Part shown: positions 12,730 through 23,108 of the stretch, piece after piece
Layout of the letters: each line of letters opens with the position of its first letter
Numbering within the stretch: position 1 is the stretch's first letter
Assembly (NCBI GenBank): GCA_000320545.1
Contig: ADNK01001666.1
Coordinates: 1-30,000, forward strand
DNA: 30,000 nucleotides
Source: Bigelowiella natans CCMP2755
Taxonomy: Eukaryota > Cercozoa > Chlorarachniophyceae
Reading direction: 5' to 3'
The notes under the pieces: generated by a model
What the model saw: only the letters and a program-made list of their open reading frames with translations
Databases searched by the model: none
What the model was told of the DNA's origin: nothing
Program-made: the position numbers and the translations under genes

Positions 12730-15700
12730 AGCGTAGCAACTTTTTATGGGGATTTATAAACGGCACCAAGGTTACTACGTATGTATAATGTACAGAAAAT
12801 ATAATAATATAATTGAATTGATACCACCATGACGAATATATAATACTAATAAGGCGATTAATGAACAATATGTGGAGGATGATACTACTATTATTACTAT
12901 GATCACTCTCTTACCCTTTCCATCTCCTCCTACATTGGACTTCCTAATTGCTGTTTCATCATAGCAAATCACCATCAATATTTATTATTATCGTCATCAT
13001 CATCATTATCATCATCATCATCGTCGTTATCATCATCATTATGAAACTCCTACTGCTACTCACTACCACTCAGGTGTATTTACCGAAGTGTGTCTGGGCA
13101 AAGCTGACAAATTATGAAGTAAAAATAGAAGAACAAGAAGCGGGAGGCAGTACTGCAACTTACGATGCCATGGAACAAGGGGGGGGAGGGGAAGGACGAA
13201 GAACGCTCAGTAATTATTCTCGAAAGATACTACACAAATTGAGGAGCCGACAATTATATTATCAGCAGCAGAGGAAGATTACTAATAAAACCACTGAAAT
13301 ACTACCATCATCCTCCTCCTCAAAAAAAAGAACACATCATAATACAAGGAAGAGGAAGGTGGGCAATTGCCTACTACTGCTACTATTACTATTACAATCA
13401 CAAATCAGCTGCCTACTGCTACTACCTACTATCTATCCATAATATAATAGAATATATGACCCAAAAATGAAATGTTGTAGTTGGAAGAGGAGGAGGAGGA
13501 GGGAGAGGCGAGACAACTTAGGCGATAGATCATAGAATTAAAGGGGGGTGGGAAGTAAAATCATGATTGTACCGATCATTCGCTCATTTCTCTTCTTATC
13601 GATTGACGACCTGATATTTAGATGTTTTCCCTCCCTATTTCGTGAGAGAATGGTTCTTCTTTCAAACACCATGTCATCCTGACAATGATAATGATGATGA
13701 AGAAGAAGATACGTATTGTTTATTCAAGAATTGGCAATACTTATAAAGCTGATTGTTTCTTATGTGTTTCACTTGTTCCTAGTCTCTAAATGGGAGAATA
13801 AAGAAGAAGAAAAAAAGCTTCAACAAGGAGGCAATCTTGTCATCCTCCTCCTCCTCCTCCTCCTCCTCCTCCATCTTCTCTTCCTCGTTGTCCCCAGCCT
13901 CTTCTTTTATAGACTACCCATCCTCTTCAAAGCGACAATATTCGTCTCCTCCACCACCTCCTCCTGATCAGATGCCTCCCCCCTCTAATTCATCATCATC
14001 TTCTTCTTCTTTCACCACAACTGCATTTACTGAGAAACTACCACGCCGACCTCATGCATTCGAGCCGATTGAAGATATCCCTCCACGGGTAGGAGCAATG
14101 TTGTTGTTATGCGTTGATTATCATCATTATTATTATTATCATTATTCTCATTATCATAATCATCCTTCTTTATTAGTATTAGTAGTGGTTGTGGGGGTGG
14201 TAGCAGCAGCAGCAGCAGCAGCAGTGCATCAATTACAGCAGTGCTAGTGTAGAACAAATTCTATTCTATGTAAAATGTATACATTAGGGTTATTTACTTA
14301 TCTTCGTATTCCCCTTCCCAACCAGCCCCGCCCCAGATTTGATTCAATATCCTAGCTTAATAATTTAATCTTTTTTATCAGATTCCATTGCCTATCAGTC
14401 ACTTTTCTCGATATCGTCGTTCCGATGGAAAAGTACAGAGGTAGTAATAAGACAATAGTGTTGTATGTATAATCAAGAAGAAGAAGAAAACAAATATGAT
14501 CATATTTACAGATGCCATCATAATCATCTTACAATAACTGAGTATTTTATTAAGTACAAGTACGTTTGAACAGATTCTATAATACTGACAAGAATGGAGT
14601 ATTGGAATGGGGGAGGTAGTAACACTGTCATTACTGCTGTTATCGTTATTATAGTTACATATTAATATTTAGATGGCTGATGATCTTGAAGTGATAGAGA
14701 AGTACTAGTAGGATGATGACAAATATCTTTGTTGATCTTAGGAATGGTGCTAGAATATTTCCAGAAATGAGTGGTGAAAAATCTCGCTCTTACTGGACAA
14801 GTGTCGCTGAACAATACTGGTTGTATTAAATAGAACACAGCAACATTACACAACATTATGAATAAGAAAATCCAAATTCTCATTTGCGTGCAAGATCGAT
14901 CATCTTAATTATCAGTATCATTACTCACAGGGGAATCCGAAAATTAGAGATGGAGAAAGAAGATGAGGAGAGGGTTCTAGTTTTACCAAACGTCAATCAA
15001 TATTATCGGCTGAAACAACAACTTCGCGAAGGGTATTATTTACCTACTAGGAACACGAATAATAACAATGCTTGTTCAAAATCTTCTTTCTCTTATTTAG
15101 CTGCTTTGCTGGTTACATTTTAGTCTTTTGCGGCTGCTACTTACTACTACTACTATTCCTTTACTTCTACTATTACCACTACTCTTACTATACCTAACTA
15201 ACCACTACTATTATTGCAGAGGTGGTTCAGTACTATTGGAGCAGCTTTTTGGTCCAAAGAGTGTAGCTATGAAGGGATTCAGGGTAATTAATTAAAGTTC
15301 TTTTTAATAGTTGGGATTTCGTAACGGATGTCTCTATCTATCTATGTGTGCGGATGCACGTGCATGTGCAAAAAACTAAGTGTCGCTCGTGTAACCTAAT
15401 ATTGAGAGATCTCATAGTATTATTATTCTTCTCGTTTTGTGTATATTACTATTTTGTGTTGATAACATGGAATATAAAAACTAGATCGAACATCAAATGG
15501 ATAGAGAGGTTATTTGCCAAGCGATACAACGTATCATCGAGGTTTGTAATTAATTATATGGTGCACCCACATATGTAAAGAAAAATTCCCGATGTTGATG
15601 CATTTATTCTCCTTTTCGCGTATTGTTTAAAAGAACACCATTCATTTCTTTGTGATCATAATATCTCTGATGAATAATACTTGATGTTGCAACAGCGTAT

Positions 15701-16333
15701 GGAAGGAGTTTGTGATCATATATCTCTGAATAATACTCGATGTTGCAACAGCGTATGGAAAGAGTTTGTGATCATATATCTCTGATGAATACTCGATGTT
15801 GCAACAGCGTATGGAAAGAGTGGACAATCACAATCTTCTACAAAATGGTGGTTCTTGCACATCTGATGTACCGAGCTATGTACCGGAAAATGTAATGCCG
15901 CTGCTAGAACATCCTCCACCCCCCCTTGACGGCTATCCATACTTGGAGAAGAGGATGGTGGACCGACATCATAGGCAGCAGCAAGGGTAAGAATGAAAAG
16001 GAATGAAATTTTCTATCGAAAAATATATATGTAGATAGAGAGAGAATGAATATGGTGAAATAGGTTACAAAATAGTAGAAGAATACTGTAGTTATAATAA
16101 ACTAAAGAAATACATACTAGTACAATAGGTAAATATTCTGAGGATACTACAAACTGCTAGTACAAAACATATCACCAAATTAATTGTAGCACCATCACCA
16201 TCATCAGCACCAGCACCAGTACCAGTACCAGTACCAGCGAGTCATTTTCTGTGGAGGTAAGATCTTTTGATTAAGTAAAAACAATTATCGAAGAAAAAAA
16301 CAGGAGGAAACCACCTCCTCAATTTCTCTCGCT

Positions 16334-16378
<45 letters not shown>

Positions 16379-17391
16379 CGTGTCTTTCATAAATATTTTA
16401 CAACTGTTCGAAAGGTAACTACCTTGGCTGGCTTCTTGCCATCAAACGGCAATAGTGACAAAGGAGCTGGGTATAGGGATGGGAGGGCTGAAATGGCTCG
16501 ATTTCGGCATCCAATGGGCGTATCTATCAATCACAAAAACGGCGATGTGTACGTCGCTGATTCCGGAAATAACCGAATCCGAAAAGTAATCCTTTAAACA
16601 CTACTAGTCTCCAGTACTAATTATTTCTAGAGTTGAAACTTTGTAATACTATCTGCACACACACCACTTCGTCTGCGGCTACTTATATTCCAAAGAATTA
16701 CATGAATGTAAGCAAACCACATGTCATATTTATCTCTCAGTAAATTATTGTTAATATTTTTATATTAATCTGGTTGCTAGATAACGCCAAACGGTGAAGT
16801 TAGTACCGTAATAGGAAGTGGTAAACTAGGATGGAAAGATGGGAGCCCACTCAAAGTAATAAATAAGTATTATTATAGGTATATCATTTGGGAAAGATTT
16901 ATAATTATTCAATGAAAAAGTGGAAGTTTTGCGACTGCATTCGTTTATTTATTATTGCTATATATTTAATATTTATATTATCGTGCGTTTGTAATTAGTT
17001 TGTTTTCATTCATTCTCTACTTTGCATACAAAATCCTTGCGTGTTGTTATCTACATTCTAACTTCTGCAAATTCATTAGGCTAGAATGCGTTGGCCTTCA
17101 GGCGTTTTTGTTGAAGCAGATAAAGAAAATGATACCGTTTCCATTTGGGTTGCAGATACAGGAAACAATTGTATTCGTTTACTAAAGAGTAACGGCGAAT
17201 TGGAGAGGAATATGGAAGAAAGTGATAATCTGAACAATTACAAGGCAAAATTAGTAACAATATCACCAAGATTAAAGAAATATTCTGTGCTGCACCCTAC
17301 TTCAATCGTCGCACAAGGGGTCAGTAGTAGTGCTTGCTTGTTCACATCATTCTCTCTTCATGATATAAATCAAGAATTCTTTTCGTATTTT

Positions 17392-17428
<37 letters not shown>

Positions 17429-18601
17429 GTGTCTGTGTATGTGTGTGTGCGCCTAGACTCAAATATTTTGTATTTGTAGAATTTGTGGGTGTGTTCGTAT
17501 ACGTGGTAATTAAAGTTTCACATATAAAGGGTACAGCCGTGATCGGGAGTCCTCAACTGCACTATTTGTACATGATTCGTCGGAAGGTACTAGATAAATC
17601 CAAAGTTTAAGATTAATTTTTAAAACAATGGCTGTAGGGATGGAACAGAAAAAAGGACGTAATGCTAAAATTTTCAGCATTGCTTAAATGATAAATAAAT
17701 AACAAAAAAATGATCAGTTTATGTAATATTTAGGCTCAAAATAATGATAAGCATAATGAGCCTCCGCAAAGATTCTCGGATTATCGACAGAATTCTAATT
17801 GTCATTCTCACACTCAAATTAAGAGAGCATCAGAAAGTAGTTCATCGTCCTTTGGCATGGATCAAAAAAATTATGAAGCAGGAGCCGTGGGAGGTAGAAA
17901 CATATATTGTCTTCTTCCTCTTATACATAAATGTCAGAGTAAATATTTTACATATGTGAGGTAACATTGTTTCGATCTGGAGATGACTCATGCATACTAC
18001 ACTTTGGAATCCATCTTGACAAAATGATTGTCGCTAGATAAACCTCCAAAAATATTTATTGTGTATTGTTTCTTTCATCAGAAACTGTATTAGTGATTGC
18101 AATGTTTTGGTTTTGTTGCTGCGTATATTTAATCTTCTTCTTTCAGACTTTATGTGGAAAAGGAGACAGGGTTTTGCAGATGGTGGAATTTCACATGCCC
18201 AATTTGAAAGGATATCTGCGGTAATCAGCTATCATATTATACATTTTAATCATTATTTATTTGCTTGCCATTGTATTGTAGATACTATATTTCTGTAATT
18301 ATCACTAGATCTTGAAATGCGTGAAAATCTTGTTATTATATTACGTATAGAAACTCAAATATGAAGCAATATTTCTTTAATATAGGTGGCAATTGGCCCA
18401 AAAAGGGAACTGTATTTTGCTTCGCCCAGACGCTTTTCCAGTAATTTAGTTTGTTAATGTCATTCTTTTTTTTATAAGAAGGATACACATGTAATTAATA
18501 TTATTATATTTTGCAATCGTTTAATATCGTAAATCAGATTAAAATGAACCTGATACGCAAGAAGCTGCACACACACACATATACGGACACACACATTCAT
18601 A

Positions 18602-18632
<31 letters not shown>

Positions 18633-19300
18633 ATGTATATTATGCGATAATATTTATTCACTTCTAAATTTAAACTTACAGATTTGGACTTTCGAGTGAG
18701 GGTGTTATCCAACTCTGGTGAAGTGCGCACGGGTAGAAAGAAATAATATCGTGCTAAAATAAGGGGAAATTTTATTTATGATCTTTTTTTATCATATAAT
18801 ATAGTATTTGGGGGATGCGCAAAGCCGCCAATACAAACAAAAGGTCAAATTCAAAATGAAGGCATAGCTGCAACTACTTTAAATAGTGCACAGCAAAAAT
18901 TTGAAGATATTGGAGGCGATTTCAAAAGTAGTCTGGTGGAAAATTACAAGGACAATCGGTACCATCCTAGTTAATATTGTTAGAATATTGAAGAATGAAT
19001 AATTATAAAATCTATTCTTTGCAGACGTGAACTCTCCCCAGCAGCAGTTGCGTCATTGTACGGAATAGATTCGAAAGTCATGCAAAGTGAATGTATACGA
19101 AAACCTACCGGTTTTACAGTCTCACCTTCGACTGGATACATGTAAGTAAATATAGTAGAGATTTTAATGTGTATATGCATAACAAATTTATACATTAATT
19201 TGCAAGATTTTATATATATAAATATATGTGCTCAAACTATTTCTATCTTACCCTATCTCTTCTCCTCTCTCCTCTTCCTCGATCCTCTCCCCTTCCGTCT

Positions 19301-19346
<46 letters not shown>

Positions 19347-19798
19347 TCTCTCTCCGACCATAAGGTATTTTAGCGATCCTATTCGCAATGTGATCGTTCG
19401 GATACCTCCGACTGGAAAGCCTGTGCGCACAGTTTGTGGTAGTACTAGCACTAGGAAACAGAACGATTGTAGTAGCTCCTGGAAATCAAACAATGACAAT
19501 AGGGATCAGTTTATCAATCATCTGGAAGAAGAAGAGATCAATCATAATAATACAAATAAAAATTATGAGGAACGTAGTAGAAAAGTTGTACCTACGCTGC
19601 GAGAACCGTTATCATCTAGCTGGCACAGCTGCCGAGATGGATCGGGACGAAACGCTGCTTTTTGGGAACCTCGTGGATTGGCGATAAGAGCACTACCGAA
19701 TTCTACTGAAGAACTGTAATAAAAAATAAGATTTTTGTTCAGATGAACAATTTTCAGTGAAGAAAGCATATTTTCACGAATATGCTGAGATATTATAC

Positions 19799-19845
<47 letters not shown>

Positions 19846-19966
19846 ACTATCAAACAACAGGCTATATTAACTGATCTATATTGTTTAATATTTTAGGTAC
19901 GTTGCAGATAGCCGAAATAATGTCATTAGGAAGGTAGTAATTAGATATGCCAACAGGAAGACATAG
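1927..19966 (+). CDS. Gene 1: multi-exon protein, beta-trefoil-like middle and NHL-repeat C-terminus
   Basis: A gene of about 48 short exons (35 to 351 nt), giving about 1,590 residues when joined. Each exon was accepted because it has an AG acceptor, a GT donor and a protein-like frame, and because nearly all neighbouring phases match. The start ATG at 1927 follows an A-rich stretch (aaaATGG). The stop is TAG at 19964-19966. Domain order is a charged helical N-terminus, a ricin-B-like trefoil region, an acidic/basic linker, and a five- or six-blade NHL propeller. NHL propellers usually bind protein or RNA partners, and ricin-B trefoils usually bind sugars; the role here is unknown. Unresolved points are the phase between the exons at 13358 and 13622, the join into 13783, and a frame shift near 18170. 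A duplicated copy of the first four exons lies upstream (235-1206). The gene converges with gene 2. Confidence 0.72.
3953..5060. repeat. Microsatellite-rich introns around gene 1 exons 7-8
   Basis: Arrays include TA (3953-3982), GAA (4144-4190), GTA (4255-4286 and 4493-4511), GTAT (about 4560-4590 and 4628-4655), GAA (4772-4809), TA then TG (4825-4884) and GAT (5018-5045). An intron stretch of about 75 bases (4552-4600) reappears at about 4615-4665 with changes. Confidence 0.8.
4406..7155 (+). other. Gene 1 exons 7-13: helical region ending in an acidic stretch
   Basis: Exons are 4406-4486, 4893-4955, 5265-5309, 5446-5601, 6312-6371, 6684-6727 and 7051-7155. They read, in part, ELRSIVLEIPGFMERMAAL, DLYERYPPFRRFVEIIHD, DVMWDRLRRVGRYDE, ETLDRMNRKFKKNQR and GVIPYLKERIIANI, ending in a Ser/Asp/Glu-rich stretch. 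The 5446-5601 exon encodes a Gly-rich run that looks like a translated GGA-type repeat. Phases agree at every join. The 710-base gap 5602-6311 holds GTA, TAC, TA and CTC arrays, and I see no certain exon in it. The family is not recognised. Confidence 0.68.
5640..6090. repeat. GTA/TAC/TA/CTC arrays in gene 1 intron
   Basis: GTA (5644-5680), CTC (5730-5748), TA (5840-5871) and two TAC arrays (5890-5913 and 5942-5970), each followed by a related 'cactagag(t/g)tcg(t/c)tggtgc' unit, which shows a local duplication. The stretch also holds GGA repeats at about 6013-6030. I see no exon. Confidence 0.75.
7013..8195. repeat. AAT, GTA, TA and ATC arrays in gene 1 introns
   Basis: AAT (7014-7043), GTA (7186-7215), CTCCT-rich (7486-7545), TA (7553-7586), TAC (7634-7658), GTA (7841-7873 and 8002-8036) and ATC (8166-8194). 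Exons at 7051-7155, 7408-7486 and 7791-7840 sit between or directly against these arrays. Confidence 0.75.
9720..10215. repeat. TCC, GAT, CAT and CTC arrays giving a spurious long frame
   Basis: CTC/TCC (9751-9800), GAT/GAG (9977-10020), CAT (10063-10094) and CTC (10170-10215) keep a 224-codon frame open from 9607 to 10281. Only two parts look coding: the start of this frame, which is the end of the exon at 9559-9672, and the short exon 9889-9958. The rest is low-complexity intron. Confidence 0.7.
10837..11192. repeat. Intron with GGA, CT and GAT arrays
   Basis: This 356-base intron between exons 10802-10836 and 11193-11274 holds GGA (10891-10932), CT (11009-11024) and ATG/GAT (11084-11104) arrays. 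On the minus strand the GGA array gives a Ser run that is not a gene. Confidence 0.75.
11511..11611 (+). repeat. Duplicated acceptor and exon start
   Basis: The sequence tgtagCACCCAGAGAAAG and following bases up to ATACTGAAA occur at 11509-11537 and again at 11582-11610, separated by a TA array. The second copy starts gene 1 exon 11587-11749. Confidence 0.88.
11860..12730. repeat. TAC, TA, GA, CA and ATC arrays in gene 1 introns
   Basis: TAC (11860-11890), TA (11983-12004), GA (12005-12050), CA (12085-12108), CTC (12175-12208), CA (12437-12474), ATC/ACC (12590-12640) and TAC (12699-12729). The last array ends in CAG and directly forms the acceptor of exon 12732-12770, acting as its pyrimidine tract. 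Confidence 0.75.
15651..15822 (+). repeat. Three tandem copies of a 3' splice site
   Basis: Three units of about 56-60 bases start at 15651, 15711 and 15767. Each contains tgtgatcata...gatgttgcaacag followed by CGTATGGAA(A/G)GAGT. The last copy is the acceptor and first bases of gene 1 exon 15808-15986; the first two are full copies of that acceptor plus about 14 exon bases. Confidence 0.9.
16333..16370. repeat. CT microsatellite before first NHL exon
   Basis: CT repeats upstream of the acceptor at 16414; other than as pyrimidine-rich intron they have no visible role. Similar arrays lie before exon 19365 (CT, 19305-19342) and as TA runs at 17396-17424, 18604-18632 and 19802-19841. Confidence 0.8.
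16415..19966 (+). other. Gene 1 C-terminal NHL-repeat beta-propeller
   Basis: Exons are 16415-16585, 16781-16855, 17080-17319, 17530-17586, 17734-17893, 18147-18220, 18386-18440, 18682-18732, 18805-18958, 19025-19141, 19365-19715 and 19897-19966. NHL signatures recur: RFRHPMGVSI ... DVYVADSGNNRIRK; STVIGSGKLGWKDG ... RWPSGVFV ... IWVADTGNNCIRLL; GFADGGISHAQF ... VAIGPKRELYFA; RVRVLSNSGEVRTVFGG; YMYFSDPIRNVIVRI ... PVRTVCG; FWEPRGLAI ... LYVADSRNNVIRK. This is the pattern of NHL propeller blades, and splice phases agree. A microexon NLW (17480-17488) before 17530 is possible. The last blade ends exactly where an earlier blade (16585) is followed by an intron, so the stop at 19964 may instead lie in an unrecognised intron. 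Confidence 0.85.
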
Positions 19967-20725
19967 AAATAACCTAAAAACCTCACAGATCGGATACTGT
20001 AAGAAATGTAATAGATTTACTAACGTATTGCGTATGAGTGTCTTGTGAGGTAAATACCACATTGTTATCGAATGATTTACTAAGTAAAATTCTATAGCTG
20101 CAACCTGCTTTGCAGCAATATGATACGTACGGATTCGAATACTCACTTTAAAAAATACGGCTAATATGAGATCGCAATGGACGCAAATTTGCATGCACGT
20201 CGATTTTTGCGCACTGTCACGTAGTTATCAAAGTGCCATGACCGCGTTGTGTCTGCATTGCTCAACATATGCACATGGCCATTTCAATACAACGATACGC
20301 GAAAATCAAATTGCAAATGACTGCCAAATTCTATGTCTGTAGAAATAGCTGGTGCAAGATGGAATTCGTTACACTTTCATATGTCATTCATTGATGATGG
20401 GTCCACGATGCATTCGCCGCTAGCTATCACACATGCAGGGCAGAGGTCACACTATGTAACACGTAAAGCATTGCGATGCATAAACATGCATGTTTATGAC
20501 TAGGCGCCTGCTGCGTATACTAGTAGTACATGCACTTACCATGGCAACCCGATATTTCGCGGATGGGCATAGATAAATGCATTTATACGAATTATACGAA
20601 GCATGTAAAACATTTTATTTCGGTTGAAAGACTTCCCTTGTTATATTAAATAATGACACCATCATTCAACGAATTTGGAAATGGCTAGATGGACTAGTGT
20701 TAGGTAATTGTTAGGTAACGCTTTC
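19967..20725. other. Convergent spacer A between genes 1 and 2
   Basis: This gene-free stretch separates the 3' ends of genes 1 and 2. From about 20160 to 20600 it is richer in GC than its surroundings and in short palindromes (TGCATGCA-like, GCATGC, ATGCAT, CATATG, CCATGG). It holds GTCCACGATGCATTCGCC at 20401-20418, which recurs with one change in the other convergent spacer. No coding frame, tRNA or clear hairpin terminator is seen. Confidence 0.6.
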
Positions 20726-22878
20726 TTATTTAGTTTTGTAATTAAGATCTGGGCGAATGTGCTCTGGTATTGTCCATTGGTCCCATTTCGAATTCCAACC
20801 CATATAGTGCACCATATAGTGTAGTTTCCCATCACCATCTTGCTTGCTTTTCAATATTTTTGCACGGGTCCATTTGCGACCAGTTTCCGTCTTGTTGGAA
20901 AGAAATTGAACTTCAACTCTAGCACCTATGGGGTACACACCCCCTGATACATTTTGGCCATCTCCAAGACCGTGGTAAAGTTGAGAAACTCCAGTGGGGT
21001 CAAGTTTGCAATCCATCAGCTGTCCACCTTTGTATTCTTTGATTTTACCTAGGTACTTGGCTTTTGGAAGTGTAATTTTCTTTGAGAAGCCTTGTTTCCG
21101 GAAAAAGCCTATCGCTCCATCGTCGGCGTAAGTGATAAAATGTGTGATACCGTCCTTTCCTAAATGCTCTTTGGTGTGATTCATCAACTGACTCCCACAA
21201 CCGCTCACTTGCTCATGACTAATCACAGCACAGAATACGATTTCTGCAAATCCAAATTTATAGAAAGGTCTATATGTTAAACCCCCTACGACCCTTTTCT
21301 CCTCGTTATCCCCACGTGCTTTCATCAAGCACATTGTACGATGATCTTTGTCATACAATAAATGAGTGATATAGTCGGGAGGCATCTCAGGTAGCTGCCA
21401 CCTGAAGATATTTTCCAGAGAAGATAACGCCTCCATTTTCCAAAATGGAGCAGCAGCAGCAGCAGCAGCATGATCGCCTTCTTCGTATTGAATAACGTGG
21501 AATGATATCTGGGCATTATCTCGTCTTAAACGCTCAGAATATCGAGATATCCACTCATCGTACTTGGTCCCGTATCCGATATAATGGATCTTTATTTTAC
21601 TTCTGCTACTTTGATTATGGGCATTGGATGATGATTCTACATCTATAAGCTCAGCTGGAAGCCAATCACCCTCCACATCCTGGCACTCAACTTTATCACC
21701 CACTGATATCCTTTCTCTCCAATCTTTAACGACATCGCTCTTTTTCATCTTCTTATTCGAATAAGGGTACGATGATCCTTTTTTCTTCTTTGACATGTTA
21801 GAAGTAGTAGTAGTGGTGAGCTGCTTACTATTTTTACCTTTCTTCGAGGGGGGGGGGTCAACAACGAAAACTGCAGTGGGGTCTCTTGCTTTGTACTCTT
21901 TGAGGAGGCGCTGTGAGAAGGGGTATAGTTTACTGAAGTGTACCTCCCTTTTGAAGGTGCCATCACTGACTTGGTACCTACCTTTGCTAGATCTTTCTAC
22001 AATGTTAGCCACCATATATCTACGAGTTCCGATAACGATCACCTTGAGGCCATTCACAAAACCTGGATCAGTCCTACTACGGTCTCGTGTTAGCCTCCTC
22101 TTTCTCCTTCGCTTTTGAGGTGCTCCTCGTGGGGAGGGCAAAGCAGCAGCAGTAGCATCATCACCATCATGATCATGATCATCATCTGCTGCTGCCTCCT
22201 CCTCCTCATCTTCTTCTTCTTCCTCTTCTTCTAGTAGCTGCACAGAATCTACCTCGGAAATGAAAAACCGAGCTACGTTCTTGTCAATACCTCCATTCAC
22301 GATCATCTTTACGTCATAAGTGCCGTTTGCATTTTTCCGTACAATCCGAGCCCTGCCTCCCTCCTTGAATGAACCAGGGACATGTCTTTCTATAATGTCA
22401 ACGAATGCACCTACTTTTAGAGGTGGAAGCTTTGAGCTACGCAACTTGCTGTTGTTGTCAAGAGCTATCTGTTGGGCCAAAACGCGCTCACGTTTTTCTT
22501 TTAGAGAGATAGATGCAGCGCTCTTTCCCTTTTTCCTTCGCGATTTTTTATTGGAACGATGATGCAGCTTCTTTTGTTTCTGAGAGTGATCATCATCATC
22601 ACTTGAGTATTTTCTAGGAAGAGATCGTTTTCTGCCACGGCGGTTGTTCTCTTTGGAAGAAGCAGCAGCAGCAGATGCGGCAGTAGATTTATTTATGGTA
22701 GTATTAGTAGTTTCGTGTCTTCGAGATAAGCTACCAGCGCTTATATTGACAGCATCATCCAACTTCCATCCAGAATGGGATTTAAGTCGCTTTGTGAATA
22801 TGGGTAGTACAAAATCATAATTCCGTTTAGAAATAGATCCCAACGTGTCACCACGATATGTGACCACGAGATAATATA

Positions 22879-22927
<49 letters not shown>

Positions 22928-23067
22928 GCATATGATCTTTCATATTTAATATTTTGTTTATGTTGAATAAATATCTGTTCGGATAAAGTTTATTTATTAG
23001 ATGTAAAAGAATATTTAATTAATAAAAACATTGGGCCATTTATTTCAAATATATGCCATAATGTAAA

Positions 23068-23108
<41 letters not shown>

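Larger units (their letters stand above)
11587..16256 (+). other. Gene 1 linker exons between trefoil and propeller
   Basis: Exons are 11587-11749, 12243-12285, 12732-12770, 13074-13358, about 13622-13708, 13783-14088, 14382-14440, 14931-15032, 15220-15283, 15808-15986 and 16190-16256. They encode TPRERYTEKTERILKHLF followed by an Asp run, RSNFLWGFINGTK, VYLPKCVWAKLTNYEVK, Ser/Pro-rich sequence, QQLREG joined to GGSVLLEQLFGPKSVAMKG, and a Ser-Thr repeat. Phases match except at 13358 to 13622 (phase 0 into phase 1) and on into 13783, so a small exon or a sequence error may be missing there. A short exon at about 12855 (AINEQY) is possible but unproven. Gaps over 300 bases (11750-12242, 12286-12731, 12771-13073, 14441-14930, 15284-15807) hold repeats or plain intron. 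Confidence 0.58.

Noticed and set aside
1-14300. CRISPR-like array or satellite centromere
   Set aside because: Repeats are simple microsatellites of varied units with exons between them; there are no regular spacers or long monomers.
22790-22927. Start of the HAT gene at ATG 22927
   Set aside because: The first 15 residues would be a translated TA repeat, and an in-phase acceptor at 22790 links to the ePHD exons instead.
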